Below, piece by piece: positions 21,433-33,440 of a stretch of DNA of 64,000 bases. A program made the position numbers and the translations under genes. The stretch's first letter is position 1; each line of letters begins with the position of its first letter. A model generated the notes under the pieces. That model was given only the letters and a program-made list of their open reading frames with translations. It ran no database searches and was not told the origin of the DNA. Source of the DNA: Nymphaea colorata (taxonomy: Eukaryota > Streptophyta > Magnoliopsida > Nymphaeales > Nymphaeaceae); NCBI RefSeq assembly GCF_008831285.2, contig NC_045149.1:13418629-13482628 (forward strand). The letters are read 5' to 3'.

Positions 21433-23106
21433 TCCCCTGTTAGGGCTAAACCCTCCTTCTTGACTTCAGGTAAGGGGTCCAATTCATTGAAAATGGATCC
21501 CAAGGGTTCAGGATCCCATACTTCCAACTTCTGATCGATTTCTATAAGACTGTCTTGCTCAACTGGTCCGATTTGTGCATTGATGGATTCTTTATCATGT
21601 TTGAAAAGCAATCCAAAGAAATCCAAGGATGCGGTATCCCTTTTGTTTGTCACAATCATTGGATGATTTGTTGAGAATCTGACCATCGAAATTATTCCTT
21701 TGCCATGTTTAGGAAAAGGATTCTTGAGAATGTCCGGCTGTTCACTGGCCTCTTTGATTATTTCTTTGTCAACTGCATCTTGCACAATATTTTTAAGTAC
21801 AAGGCAGTCTTCTGTATCATGTCCTGGAGCACGGTGAAACTTGCAAAATTGCTTTTTGTTTTTCCCCATCATTGGTGGGGGTTGGAGACTTTTGGGAGAA
21901 ACAGAGTACCTCTTTCGATTAACATATGCATGACCTCTTCATAACTCTATTGTAATGGGGTGAATTTTCTATCATACCCCCATCCAGGATGTTTGTTTTT
22001 GGTGCCACTACTACTGCCACTAGCTCTGTACATTACCCCTTTATTCTTGGGATATTCAGACTTTTCTTTTTTGAAGGCTGCAGCGTTGGCCACGATGTTG
22101 GCTGGAGTATTCTGACTTCTGCTATTCTTTTTTGTATCTTCCCTTACTTTCACCGGGATGACAGCATCAAAAGCTCCATTGTCAATTCCTGCTTCAATGC
22201 ATTCTGCCCTCTCAGTGAGATCGATGAAAGACTTGATTGGAGCATTGGAAATGAGGCTCCTTAATGGTTGTGTCAAATTGTTTACGATCAATCCAGTGCA
22301 TGGGATTGAGAGTGGGTCATCATCTTGTTGCAAGAAGACCTTCACCTTTGAATAAAATCTCCCACCTTTTCACCTGGCCTCTGTTTCAGATAGCATAGTG
22401 TGGTGATCGTTGGTGTAGTTTCAACGTTTTGAATGAACCTTTCAATGAAAAGGTTGATTAACATGTCAAAATTTTTCAATTCCACTGGGTTGATGTGTTC
22501 CCGATACCATTGTGCTGCAATTCCTTCTAGGCTTCTGGGGAAACATCGAAACAGGGCCCTGTGATTGTGGCGGAATTTGTAGCATTCAGCAAAAAACATA
22601 GCCAAATGTGCCTTTGGGTCTCCATGGCCATCAAATTTGATAAATTTCTTGGGCAAGTTTTTTATGTGCTTGTCATTTTCGAAGCTTTCGTAGAAATCTT
22701 TGCAAGTGAAGTTCCTTTTGTTCTTGCCTTTAAGTTGTACTGCATTTAACTTTTTTTCAACTTCTTGAATTTTTGTTTATCAGGATTCTCCCTTCTTCTT
22801 TTTCTTGGGAGTTTTCGGTTCTTCCTCACTACTAGATTCTGTTGTAGCGTCTTCAGAAGAGTCTGAACTGCTTGATGAGTACTTTCTTGTTTTCTTCCCT
22901 TTCTTTTTGGCTTTTTCTGCCTGCGCTTGTTCTTCATTGAACATGATCATGTATTTCCGGAATCTTCTGTATTCCTCAAATTCTGGGTCATTTATTTCCA
23001 GGTTGGGAGGTGTTTCTGAGGAGGATTCTTCTCCCCTGTCTGCTATAAAAGGTTGATCAAGTTCCATTTCACTCCTTCTCCTGCTTTGGCTTCTGGTTTC
23101 AACCAT
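21429..23106 (-). pseudogene. Gag of the older Tat element, broken in at least three places
   Basis: The start is taken at 23106, matching the conserved Met-Val-Glu-Thr-Arg of the younger copy. An N-terminal acidic, Ser/Lys-rich low-complexity segment leads to a stop at 22780. The Trp/Arg-rich capsid core follows in 22656-22342, then 22345-21947, then the zinc knuckle Cys-X2-His-X4-His-X4-Cys in 21872-21429. The gag frame is intact over most of this in the younger copy. Confidence 0.88.
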
Positions 23107-23460
23107 AAAATGGATGTCCACGTTGCAAGAAGAAAAATTGAAAATGTTAGGATGTGAATTGATGAGAGATGACAAATTTTGATTGCATATTGAAAGAAAG
23201 ATGAGAATGAGAAAACTTGACAAAGTTTAACATAACTTGACAAAACTTGACAAATTTTGGCTTAATGACAATGAACTAGACATGACAATCTAGGACAGAA
23301 GGATAGATGGTGGACTTCATCCCACCATTTTACATATTCGGGACCCATTCCTGGACCAAGGACAAGATACGTATATGCAAAATTTTTTTATGCAATTGGT
23401 ATCCGACATTGTAAAATAACTTGTATATGATCCAAATAAGTTCTTAGACAAACAATGACG
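23107..23460 (-). other. Leader of the older Tat element with PMD remnant
   Basis: Between primer site and gag, only about 350 bp remain. About 23290-23375 (minus) encodes the last 25 or so codons of the plant mobile domain ORF that is nearly full length at 38111-39273. To the right of about 23378 the sequence jumps to leader sequence matching 37282-37360. This is a deletion of about 1.8 kb, joined in a short A/T run. Confidence 0.75.
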
Positions 23461-23480
23461 GGTCCCACCAGGTGTGCCAT
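23461..23480 (-). promoter_or_regulatory. Primer-binding site of the older Tat element
   Basis: On the minus strand TGGCACACCTGGTGGGACC follows the LTR end after two bases, at the same place as 37263-37281 in the younger copy. I do not assign the tRNA. Confidence 0.65.
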
Positions 23481-23481
23481 C

Positions 23482-26400
23482 TGTTCACACCCCATTCCCT
23501 TTTCAAGGAGGTCGAAATGCGAGTCAGCAAAATTCTTTAAAATTGGGGTTTTGAGAAAATTTTCAAGAGAAAGGGATTCGTCCGTCGGTACGAGGTCCAA
23601 CCATTCCTGCCGCCTTTAACAGGGGTAATTAGACCAAGAACTAATGATTATTTGGATCATATACGAGTTATTGATGAAAATCCTATATGCTTATGCATTG
23701 AGGTTTTGGATTCAAGAAACGAAATTCATTTTTTTTTTTGAATAAATGAATTTGAATATTGGGAGGTTTTCAAGTTGGTTTAAAAACCTTTGTTTTGGTG
23801 TTATTTGAAACACATAATTCTGAGGATTTTGAAGATTTGGAATTGAGTTCTTTGTTGTGAACTCTAGATGATGATGATCATCTTATGATCAAAATTGATT
23901 TCGAACTCTTCTTTTGTCAAATCATGTGATTTGTAGAATTCATTCTTTTGAAAGAACATAGGTTCCAAATTGTTAGAAAACATGTTGTTTTCAAACGTAC
24001 TTTGGCCAAAAGATTATGAATGCATTGCTTGTGTTTTCTTTTGAAGTTAAGTGAGGTTTACAAATTCTCATTGCAATATGACTTGGTCACTTTTTGCAAC
24101 TCAAATTTGAATCGCTTAACATCTTGAGAATGTGCATGTGGTGCTATTGAGTTTGAGTGAAGGTGAATGCATGAAACGGGAAGGGAAACTATATGGAACA
24201 TTCATTCTTCTCTCTCTCATAATCCCTCAAGATTCATTCATATGGAACATACATTCTCACTTTCTCATAATCTCTCAAAGTTTATATTTCACGTCATACA
24301 ATCTATGGATGATAATTGATTAAAATGTAGGACTTTCTCTATATGTGCTCATTATATGATTAAGCACATGAATTAGAGATGTAGTCCATAAGCTTGAGGC
24401 TTGACATAAAATTATCAAATGATGAAAATATATAAGTGATGCCAAGTTCAATCTTTGAAATGGATGGGAGACGTGGATGACATCCACTTTCGTTTCAAAT
24501 AGCTAAAAATCAGACCTTGTGTTGATTTAAATAGCTGAAAATTGTGGACATTGATTCCAGTAAATATCTTGTTTCTTAGATGGAAATGACAAGTCTTTCA
24601 AATAGATTCAAATTCCAGATTTCGTAGTAATGAATCATCAACTCCTTTGGATGATTCTAGGATAGTTGGTATTTCAAATATGTAAATTTGATATTCTTAA
24701 ACCAATTCCTATGAAACATGGTCTGATTTCAACAACATACATACATCTTACGTATGGTTTGCTGAAATTAAGTAAAAATGAAATGAAAATGATTTCATAG
24801 CTTGCACTATGAAAATCAATCAAAGATCATCCTTCTTAAAAACCAGTTTGGAAACGTATTCCAACCTGATTTTAAGAGAAAAATGTATTTTCAACAAGAG
24901 ATTGGACACATGTATGTACATATATATAACAACGTATATATATATACATACCTTACTCTTCAAAATGAAATTTTATCAAGGGACCGCATGACTCATGAAT
25001 CATGATGATTCATGGCTGGGTTCTTTTATGTAGGAGATTGAAAACTTGTTTCAAATCTTCCTACTACCCTTGATCAATTAATTGAAAGACATGAATCAAA
25101 ATGACTGTGAATAAGAAAGAAAATAAAACAATGCTCAGCTATTCGGTCCATCATTTCGCCATGCCAAGGGTGGATCACATTCATAAGAACGTATCCATCC
25201 CTTATAGGCATTTTCATCATACATGGTGCAGCAAAATCAACTCTCTCACCGTGGGATCTCTCATGGTAGGGAGTTCAAAATGGTATTAAGTTGGTTTCTT
25301 TGAAAGGACGTGGCCTTGGGGCCCATTTCAAAATTTGATACTTGGGTTCATATTTAAGAAAAACCGGACATATGCATGCATTATGCATTAACATGTACAT
25401 TGAAGCGTAGATTTTCCTTAGCTGGACATCATTCCCAGCCGTAAGCAAATGAAAATAAACCATCCCACGAATTGCTGGAATTAAAATAAATCAACAATAA
25501 GCTAAGTAGAAGAGAAGTGAGTTAAAACCACCTACCTTCTGGTCGGTCTTGATGCTTGTCCTTTGTCTTCACTTGTTTTCTAACTCAAGCAATCCTAAGC
25601 AAGAATCCAACCGTGGATTCAAGCTTAGCAAAGCTAGAATAAGAAATAGCTTGCTTGCTGGAATTTGGAGTGGTAAAGAGGGCTTCTCACCACGAAAATC
25701 CTAAGTAAGGGTTCACTTAAGCACCCTAACTTAGCAAAATCAATGGGAGAATAGAAGAAAGTGAAGAAGAGAATGGGAGAAAAAGGGGAAGAGGGCTTGG
25801 ACGAACCTCTTCTTCTTCCTTGGCTTCTCCCTCCTAGCTCCTTGGCTGCAGCAATTTGATAGAATGCTCCAAAATTTCGTCCCCCTTGGTGCCAAGGGGA
25901 GGTTTATATAGAGGAGGAGGTGGGTTCAACCACCTTCTTAACTCACCTTGGGAACTTGCTTAAGACCTTGGGACTTGTAAAATGAGTTAAATAGACTTTA
26001 AAGGCTCTAATTGACCATTTCTCAGCGAGCTAGGTGGGCTGGGCTAGGTTTGGTCAACATGGGTTCAGACCTAGGTGACCATCTTGACCAAAATTTTGGA
26101 CGAAAATGCCCTTGCACAGGGTTTTGCCCTTATTTTGTACTATTTATTTATTTTTTGTTTGAAATCGAGCTTGTAAGGTTAAAACCTAGTTACTAAGCTC
26201 CAAATGCCATTGAATTATGATAATTCAATTTAAATTTTAATAAAATTTAAAAATTTTATCAAATTTGGTTCGAAAAGGGTATTTTCGTCCAAAACTTGAT
26301 TGAAAATGGATTTCAACTGAATCAAACTTTCACTTGAGAAATTCAATTTAAATTTGGTATTTGATTCATGCATTTGACAAATTCAAATGTTTATTTGCCT

Positions 26401-27290
26401 TTCATAAACCAATTTAGGCTTTTTAATCTTAATTTGACCGCAGAAGGGCAAAATTGTCCAAATTGATCAATTTCGACCAATTGACCAAAGTCAAAGCTCA
26501 TTTGCAGTAGTTTGACTTTATTTGAGGTAATTTGATAAATTTGGGTCAAGAAAGCTCTTAATTGAGCTAAATTGTACTTTGACTGAGTTTAGTCAAAGTG
26601 GGTTTGGTTCGGTCAAAGTCTATTTTCGTCCATTAATTGGATCATGAGACAGACTTACGTTTTGACTGTGTTGAGCCCGTGGTGACCGAACCTAGCTGGA
26701 ATTGGCACCACATTTGAGTGCACCCGGGTCAAACCTACTTGGATTAAGTAGGTTAGGTGAGTTTGACCAGTCTAGTAATTGCTTCCTTGAAAATGATTTT
26801 TTTCTTTAAGGAGGACCTGGTTAAAGAAGAGAGAGACATAAATGTCTCTCTTTTCCTAGGTTTCTCCTTTATTTCTTCTTGAAAATGACTTTTCTTCAAT
26901 TAATTTGAGAGAAAATATTTATTTATTATTTTTTTTGACATGGAGGGGGCATGGCCCCTGGGGGGCTCTTGACCACACGGGCTAGGTGGGGCCCACACGT
27001 GGGTCCCACGTAGCATTTAGACTGAATTAGATCCAATTCTTGGATCTAAGTCAAAATTTGCATTTTGCAATTGGATTTGGATTTCAAATGACATTTGCAA
27101 TTGGATTTGATTTCAAATGACATTTGCAATTGGATTTGGACTCGTAATCCTGCATTGGGATTCGTCTCGGGTTAAATTCACGATTTGAATCTAATTGTTC
27201 TTTAGATTCGAAATTGGCTTTGAAATTGCAAATTTTCACAATTCTTTTGTGAAATTTTCACATTGCTTCAATTTTGATGTGGAAAAATTT
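23482..27290 (-). repeat. 5' LTR of the older Tat element, cut by the assembly gap
   Basis: It begins at 23482 with the inverse of ...TGTGAACA and runs to GGAAAAATTT at 27290, twelve or so bases short of the terminus. It differs from 12083-15905 by many substitutions and small indels, clearly more than the LTR pair of the younger element. About 27075-27140 has a tandem duplication, roughly 30 bp, not present in the left LTR. Confidence 0.9.
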
Positions 27291-27390
27291 NNNNNNNNNN
27301 NNNNNNNNNNNNNNNNNNNNNNNNNNNNNNNNNNNNNNNNNNNNNNNNNNNNNNNNNNNNNNNNNNNNNNNNNNNNNNNNNNNNNNNNNN
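27291..27390. other. Assembly gap, 100 N
   Basis: One hundred N, the usual placeholder for a gap of unknown size. It hides the end of the Tat LTR, the target duplication and perhaps more host or viral sequence. Confidence 0.99.
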
Positions 27391-28640
27391 TTTTGTTTTT
27401 GTGTGCTCTCTCACTCTCTTCTTTTGAGCAATGCTGCTGGGAGAGATGGTGTTTCCACCTTTATTAGAAAAGAGTAAAAAACTTTCAAGAAAACCAAATC
27501 AGAAAGAAAGGAAAAGAATCAAGACAAAAAAAAAAATTATTTACAGAGAGCTCCGTCCATGATATACTCCCCCTGCATGCCCAACATGGTGCATTAAAAT
27601 TTAAGCACGTACATTAAATTATATCACCAACTACAAAGCATGAGCTATAGCTCTCTTATTAATTTCCATAAGGAGGAAGAGATATATCCAATGAAATACC
27701 ATCTGGCCATTAATACTATCTTTCATTGCAGTAGAAAATCCTCTACTGCAAAATTGTTGATAAGATTCACTATGCCTCCTATGGTAATACTCTTTAGTAG
27801 TATTTATAGACGTACACATTAAGACTAAATCAGTATAATTACCAACCGCATTGTTGGTCACCGCAGGTCACCTTTTTAGCTTGGAAACAAAGACCAATGT
27901 GAGAGATAACAGAGTGACACGAGGAAGATAAGGAGAGAGGGGGAAGTTGGTTATGAGCAATGTCTGCTTCTTCCTAGATCAGCACGGCAGAGGGAAGGGG
28001 CTGGCGGAAATAGGATAGGTTGATGTGCACACATATGATAAGAAGGAAGATCATATTGGTATATATAGAGAAAATTAAGGCGCTAAGAGCTACAAACGCT
28101 TGTGAACAAATATCAGCTGGTATCTTTTCCTTCTCTTCTTGGACGTTCATCTTCATATGGTTTGAATGGAAACAAAGCTTGCTGGAGGCAAAATTGCCTT
28201 GTAGAGTTAAGTTTCTTTTATGATGAGCTACGGGCCTACCGCTGGTTTTGATCTATTGTGACATCACAGAATAAATCAATAGTTTCTAAAAAGCTTATAT
28301 TTATATGTAAACGTATATCTAGTAATTACTTTCTCAGTCCCCAGTAATCTTGAGCTTTTTAGCTCATTTTCTTCACCTAGTTAAGGATATGAAAGAGAGT
28401 TTGATTGAAAAGGGAGGCAAAGGGGGAGATTACTGCTTGGGAGGAGAGAGAACCGGATCCTTTCCATTTCTTTCACACATAAAAATAGATGGTCTTAATT
28501 TCTAAACTAATTTGGAGATTTTTGTGAAATTCAACATTATCTGTTGTTTCTTATAATAGCATTTATATTTTAACTTTTTCAGATATTAAAACCTTTTCTT
28601 CTAGAACATTTGATCACACCCATCCTTTTGACAACTTACT
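27391..28640 (-). pseudogene. Promoter and signal-peptide exon region, copy 1 (decayed)
   Basis: It matches 32400-33215 and 60720-61990. In minus orientation it shows a TATATATAC-type TATA box (about 28055-28065), a leader, then a hydrophobic Leu/Val/Ser-rich stretch (27945-27870) equivalent to the signal peptide of copy 2, but with the ATGG of the start deleted and the frame shifted. A GGTAATTATAC splice-donor-like site (about 27835) follows, shared with copy 3. The 27391-27830 part is intron-like and AT-rich. I do not recognise the gene family. Confidence 0.45.
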
Positions 28641-29209
28641 GTTCCATGAATCTATTTCAAAATTGAAGCATATTCATGAAACACTTGTGATGATATATTA
28701 TGAATCTTCCTTACTTCTTAAGTAGGTTCATAGGACAGTAATTGCCAAAGATGATCCAAACAGACGACCTATATTTTAAATTTTTATTTTAATTATTTTT
28801 ATTTTTGTTTTTTATTTATGTTTTATGTTTGAAATATTTTATACAATTGTAAATAACAGGCCACTTGGGTAAGGGTAAGGGATAAAACCCAAACCACTTA
28901 AATCTGCGTTAAAAATATTTTAAATAAAATGTTGACCTCTTAATTTATTTATAAACACTAGTTTTATATAAATCAATGTTTTAGTTCAATTTATTTTTAG
29001 TAAAAAAATCTTTTCTACTATGAGAATTTTGATTTTGATGTGATAAAAGTCATTCGGTTTTTTATCATTAAAAAAATGCTAAAGTAAAAAAAAAAAGTAA
29101 CTTAATATCTGTTTCTCATCAAATCATTCGTTAGACTGCATAAAAAATATTTAAAATTTATTTTAATTGGTTTGATTTTTACTCCTTACCAGTTTTTACC
29201 AAACTTTCT

Positions 29210-29242
<33 letters not shown>

Positions 29243-30378
29243 TCACTAAAGTGTTGAATCGACAAAAGCACTAACTTTGAGTATTGCGGGCAAAGACTCT
29301 GTACGGATTTGCCTCTGAAGATTCCATTGGCAAAAGAATTGTCGATATTGCGAGAGTTACGAATGGCTAACCTACAGCAGTCAAATAAGTCACCGGTAAA
29401 CAGAAGCTTTTAAGTATCATCCAGACAAACCTCTAATCTATGATGATGGGGCGGTGTGTCCCCTGCTAACAGCACGTGCATCCGCTGGCCCTGACTGGGT
29501 AGGCCAGAGGCGCATGGCATAGGGGGACAAGCTGCCATGTGTTTGCTTGGAACACCCAAACGGGTCTTAAGCGACGGGATATGCCATACATGCACCTCCT
29601 TATGCCATACATGCACCTCATACTACGTGCCATGGAAAAGCATCACAAATAACCTGTTCCGCCTAAATGGATGCTCCACTTAAATGGACGAAAAGAGGTA
29701 AGTTTTAAGAATATTTAAGGAAAACCAAGAAAAAGAATAAAATAGATGTGTAAATGATTAGATATATGGAGTCAGTTATATATATGCAACTTATGTTTTG
29801 TTTCTCTCATACAAGAAATTCGGTTTGGATAATTGAATCCCATATAATCTCAAATGAAGTTTGAGACTAACATGATGTAATCTAAATATTTGAGCAAAAA
29901 CGATGATGTATGAAAGTTCAAAACATTCAATTCACGTCGAGAGGCTCAAAGACAATAAAAAATTGCACCATTTAAGAGAGATTGAGAGAGAGAAAAAGAG
30001 AGAATTACGAGTAAAAATAATGAATTGACTTTGTATTTCTATATATGCTTTAGAAGCAAGGAAAGACATTAGTACTCCAAAATTTAGCTTATTATAATTT
30101 TTTTTATATACTTTTAGTTGTCTAAGGCATCGGCTGCTTCGGTTTCACCAGTTTTTAGTTAACCATCTTCACACAAAGAAACTGATTTTCTAAGATACTT
30201 TTCTGTGAAGTCCTCACTTTGTTGTCCTTTTGGAACTCTATCGTACTGTTTTTAAACCTGTTTTCTGATTTATTGATTTTCAGTTTTCTGCACTATTTGG
30301 AATTTTGCATGCATTGTCTAGGTCACTTTTTCATCCTTAGGGTACCCTATCATTGGGTGTTCCTTCTTTCATATACCG
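28641..30378. other. AT-rich intergenic DNA
   Basis: No convincing gene. A TA microsatellite lies at about 29210-29240. A GC-richer patch at about 29400-29640 includes a roughly 20-bp direct duplication (ATGCCATACATGCACCTC). Frames here are short and lack coding character. Confidence 0.5.
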
Positions 30379-30750
30379 GGGTGTTTGATGAGACCAGAAT
30401 TGTAGAATTGTAGAATTAAAATTCTCTTTTTTTTATAAAATAAGAATTCAATATCAAATAAAATAAATTTGATTATAGAATTCTAGGCCCAGGCGTGAAT
30501 CAAAATTCTGGAATTGTGATTCTGTCTTAGAGGGGTGGGAATATGATTCTAGAATTTTATAACTTTTTTTTATTTCTAATTGATCAATTTTAGAATTTTA
30601 ATTCATGTTTTATCAAACAAGCAATTTTCAATTCTAGAATAAAAAAATTCTAAAATATCAAGCACAAAGAAAACTAGAACTGAAATGACATGGTGAAATT
30701 TTGTTTCTAGAATTTTAATTCTAGAAAAAATTCAAGGCCACCAAATGCCC
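30379..30750. mobile_element. MITE-like element, copy 1
   Basis: About 370 bp, rich in AGAATT motifs. The ends GGTGTTTGATGAG and CACCAAATGCC are imperfect inverted repeats, and the same layout recurs at 50969-51326. There is no coding frame. A precise target duplication is not readable, so the superfamily is left open. Confidence 0.5.
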
Positions 30751-31618
30751 CAGAGTGACCTCACCCATTTTTAGGGCAAACCCAGTTTGTTGACACCATT
30801 CTTTAGCATTCCCAAGATCGGGTTTTGATCAGTCACTATATCTGTGGTTGCACGTAGCGTGATCTCTGTCATGGCCTAGTTGCACACCTTTAATATTCCA
30901 TTGAGCATTTTGATGCAAGTTAAAGTTATTTTAGTGGGTTGTCTGCATCCCCAACATGGTCCTTTTTCTGCTATACTTTTATTTCCAGTTTTACAGAACA
31001 CATAATTTTGCAAATCTGTATGCCCTATATCGTTTAATCCAAGATAAGTTTTTGTAATCTACCACCTGGAGTTGCTTCACTTATGTGTCTGTAGTTCGAG
31101 CTTCATCAAATCCATAGTCAGTATTACCAACTTCAGAACTATTGACACCTTAACTATTTCTAAACAGCAGACAGACAGCGGTTTTGGATTCTGTAAACCG
31201 AGCTACGTGTTCAAAAGCAGTAGACTAGATTAGATTAGATTATAGTCAGTACCAGAAATTAGGTGTTCAGACGTCTATCATATTGGTGCAGCGAATGAGG
31301 AGCAAAGCAACAATATGCTGCTCTAGTCTCAACCTGTCACTAAAATGTCAGGGTGTAAGTTTGGAAGCCACTCGATTAAAAGTTTCTCTGAACAACACTA
31401 ATCAACTGAACTATTTGGTTCCACCTACACCAGTGGAAGAGATTGATGCAGAACTCCAGAATAGCAAGATTACCTTCATTGTTGAAGGAACATGCATGTA
31501 GAACTTGGACTCTAGGGCCAATTCATTGATTGAGGTACTATACTCATCTATCATGTAAGCAGCACCTATTTCTTGCAGAGATCAATAGAAGCAGAAAAGC
31601 ACCAACATACAGCTGCAT
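30751..31618. other. Intergenic DNA with one unassigned frame
   Basis: A 72-codon plus-strand frame at 31283-31501 has mixed composition and a Pro-Pro-Thr-Pro-Val-Glu-Glu-Ile-Asp segment. I recognise no family and no start or splice context, so it may be a gene fragment or chance. The rest shows nothing. Confidence 0.3.
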
Positions 31619-32020
31619 GATACGCTTGCTCTAGTTCCATCTAAGTTAGAGACATGCATTCCCTTAGATATTTTGAAGCAGATTGGTGGAAGATTAGACA
31701 TCTTATGCATGTATATACCACAATGAAGAAAATAAAGAAAAAAAAAAGTGGTTTGATGCCGGTAGAAAAAATTTCTCTTCCATTCAGCTCTAGGAACTTA
31801 TTTCCTTGGTAAAAAAAATCCATGAACTTTTTGTGTGGATATCAAATGCCCCTAAATGCTAAAAACTGTAAGGCTTTCACAGAGACCATTATGCATTTTT
31901 TCCTTTCTTTCTTCATTGTGGTATATATATATAGATGTCGAATCTTCCACCAATGTGATTCAAAATATCTAAGGGCATGCATGTCCATATAACTTAAGAT
32001 GGAACTTGAGCTAGCATATC
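31619..32020. repeat. Imperfect inverted repeat of 0.4 kb (hairpin or foldback)
   Basis: A left arm of about 125 bp (31619-31745) pairs with a right arm (31905-32020) over the order TTCCATCTAAG, GACATGCAT, CCCTTAGATATTTTGAA, TGGTGGAAGATT, TATATACCACAATGAAGAA. A spacer of about 160 bp separates them. It could be a foldback-type or MITE insertion, or an inverted duplication able to give hairpin RNA. No terminal duplication is seen. Confidence 0.65.
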
Positions 32021-32400
32021 TTGGGGCGACATACTAGTGGTTTTCTGTCTCCATTGATCGCTGGAAGAAATCTAACTCAATGAATGAATTGCCACTAGAG
32101 TCCAACTTGTATGTGCATGTCCTTCGTCGTGAAGGTAATATGAGATCAAAGACAGCCATACAGGTTGAGATCAAAGAAGCTTACTTTGCTTTTGTTCTCG
32201 TTCTCTGCAGCCAATATGATAGACAACTGCACACCCAACTGCTGATACTCTGCAATCTGATGTAATCCAATCTACTTCTTTTGAACACCTAGTTCGCTTT
32301 ACAGGATCCAAAAGCAGTCTGCTTTCTGTTCAGAAAGGGTAAGTGTAAATAGTTCTGAAGTTGGTAATAAACGATGAAAGTTTCTCTGCTGCTTAATCTT
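32021..32400. other. Intergenic DNA, 3' side of copy 2 exon
   Basis: Short frames on both strands without recognisable domains. In minus orientation this would be intron or downstream sequence of the exon at 32437-32553, but no second exon can be supported. Confidence 0.35.
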
Positions 32401-32436
32401 ACCATAACCTCCTGCTGCCCTGCACCAATAGAACTT

Positions 32437-32553
32437 CTATACCATGTCGCGCCTGGCCACCATGGGTGATCTTTTGAGCTTGGAAGCAAAGGCTAGATGT
32501 GAGAGATAACAGAGAGACACAAGGAAGATAAAGAGAGAGGAGGAAGTTGCCAT
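32437..32553 (-). CDS. Signal-peptide-encoding first exon, copy 2
   Basis: The minus-strand ATG at 32553 opens a 38-codon frame. Met-Ala-Thr and three Ser lead into a hydrophobic core (Leu-Phe-Ile-Phe-Leu-Val-Ser-Leu-Cys) and a good signal-peptidase site after Ala-Phe-Ala. A basic stretch (Lys-Leu-Lys-Arg, then Ala-Arg-Arg-Asp) follows, before a TAG at 32437-32439. A GT within the last codons could be a splice donor, so this may be exon 1 of a secreted protein. Copies 1 and 3 are disrupted at this site. No downstream exon is found, so it may be a gene remnant. Function unknown. Confidence 0.4.
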   Translation of the reverse strand: MATSSSLFIFLVSLCYLSHLAFASKLKRSPMVARRDMV

Positions 32554-32654
32554 GGCTAAGAGCAATGACAGCTTGCTGCTAGATTAATAGCCCTGGAGGG
32601 GAAGGGGACAGGGGAGGAGGATAGGTTAATGTGTACATATATGATACGAAGGAA

Positions 32655-32675
32655 GGTATTGGTATATATAGACAA
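32655..32675 (-). promoter_or_regulatory. TATA box for the signal-peptide exon
   Basis: On the minus strand TCTATATATACCAAT lies about 105 bases before the ATG at 32553. It is conserved in copy 1 (about 28060) and, weaker, in copy 3 (about 61430). Confidence 0.5.
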
Positions 32676-32679
32676 AACG

Positions 32680-33440
32680 GAGACACTACGCACTTCAAAC
32701 TCTCTTGAACCAATATCAACTAATACCTTTTCCTTCTTATTTCATCTTCATTTTCATATGGTTTTAATGGAAAACAAGCTTATTGGATGTTAAATTACTT
32801 TGGATTGTTAAACTTGTTTTGTGACCAGTGATGGGTGGCGTACCACTGCTTAATTTCCATTATGGTGAGATTAGATACTAAATCAATAATTTCTTAAATG
32901 GTTATATTAGATGTAAACGTATATCAACTAAGTAATTTTCTCATTCCGCAGTAATGTTTAGTTTCCTGGAACATTTTTTCACCAAGTAAATGAGAGATAT
33001 GGTTCTCTTATTTTGGAAGGGAGAAGAGATTGAGAAAGGAGACAAAGCAGAGGATTACTGGTGGGAGGAGAGAGTGAGATCCTTTCCTTTTTCTTTCAAA
33101 TATAAAAATGGATTGTTCTAATTTCTAAGTTAATTTGGTTTGTAAAATTCCACCTTTTTAACCTTTTCTTCTAAAACATTTGAACACATCCATCCTTTCG
33201 AGACCCAAACAGGCAACCTATATTTAATTTTTAATTTTAACTGCTTTTATATGGTTTCTTTTTTTTTTTTATTTTCAAACTATTTTCATCCAATTCACAA
33301 GGGATCACCTAAATCAACAAATCGAGACATTCGCCAATCAGCACCTCACTAATTTGGTTCTTGAACTGATTTTAGTACCATTGGATTACTGGAAGGTGTC
33401 CTGAAGAAATCTCAGTTAATATTGTGTTTGAATGGGGAGG
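32680..33440 (-). repeat. Upstream flank of copy 2, shared with copies 1 and 3
   Basis: Blocks such as GAGGAGAGAG...GATCCTTTCC and ACATTTGAACACATCCATCC recur in order at 28380-28640 and 61720-61980. The duplicated unit therefore includes at least 700 bp of promoter flank. The young Tat element interrupts this flank at 33440. Confidence 0.5.

Larger units (their letters stand above)
12083..27290 (-). mobile_element. Older Tat-clade Ty3/Gypsy element, minus strand
   Basis: Two LTRs of about 3.8 kb (12083-15905, 23482-27290) enclose primer site, gag, protease, RT, RNase H, second RNase H and integrase read right to left. The second RNase H before integrase marks the Tat clade. The element is a close relative of 33441-50461 in opposite orientation. 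It is decayed by many stops and shifts. Compared with that copy it lacks about 1.8 kb between primer site and gag. The left LTR has lost its outermost 16 or so bases at the viral junction, and the right LTR's last dozen bases fall in the N gap, so no target duplication can be read. Confidence 0.92.

Noticed and set aside
22780-23243. Plus-strand frames opposite gag in both Tat elements, rich in Ser and Phe
   Set aside because: They are antisense shadows of the Lys/Glu/Ser-rich gag and exist in the same place in both copies only because gag is conserved.
27195-27477. Frames running through the N gap
   Set aside because: They are artefacts of translating N; the left part is LTR sequence.
29400-29640. 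GC-rich patch as a possible exon or CpG island
   Set aside because: No conserved frame, start or splice signals; only a small direct duplication.
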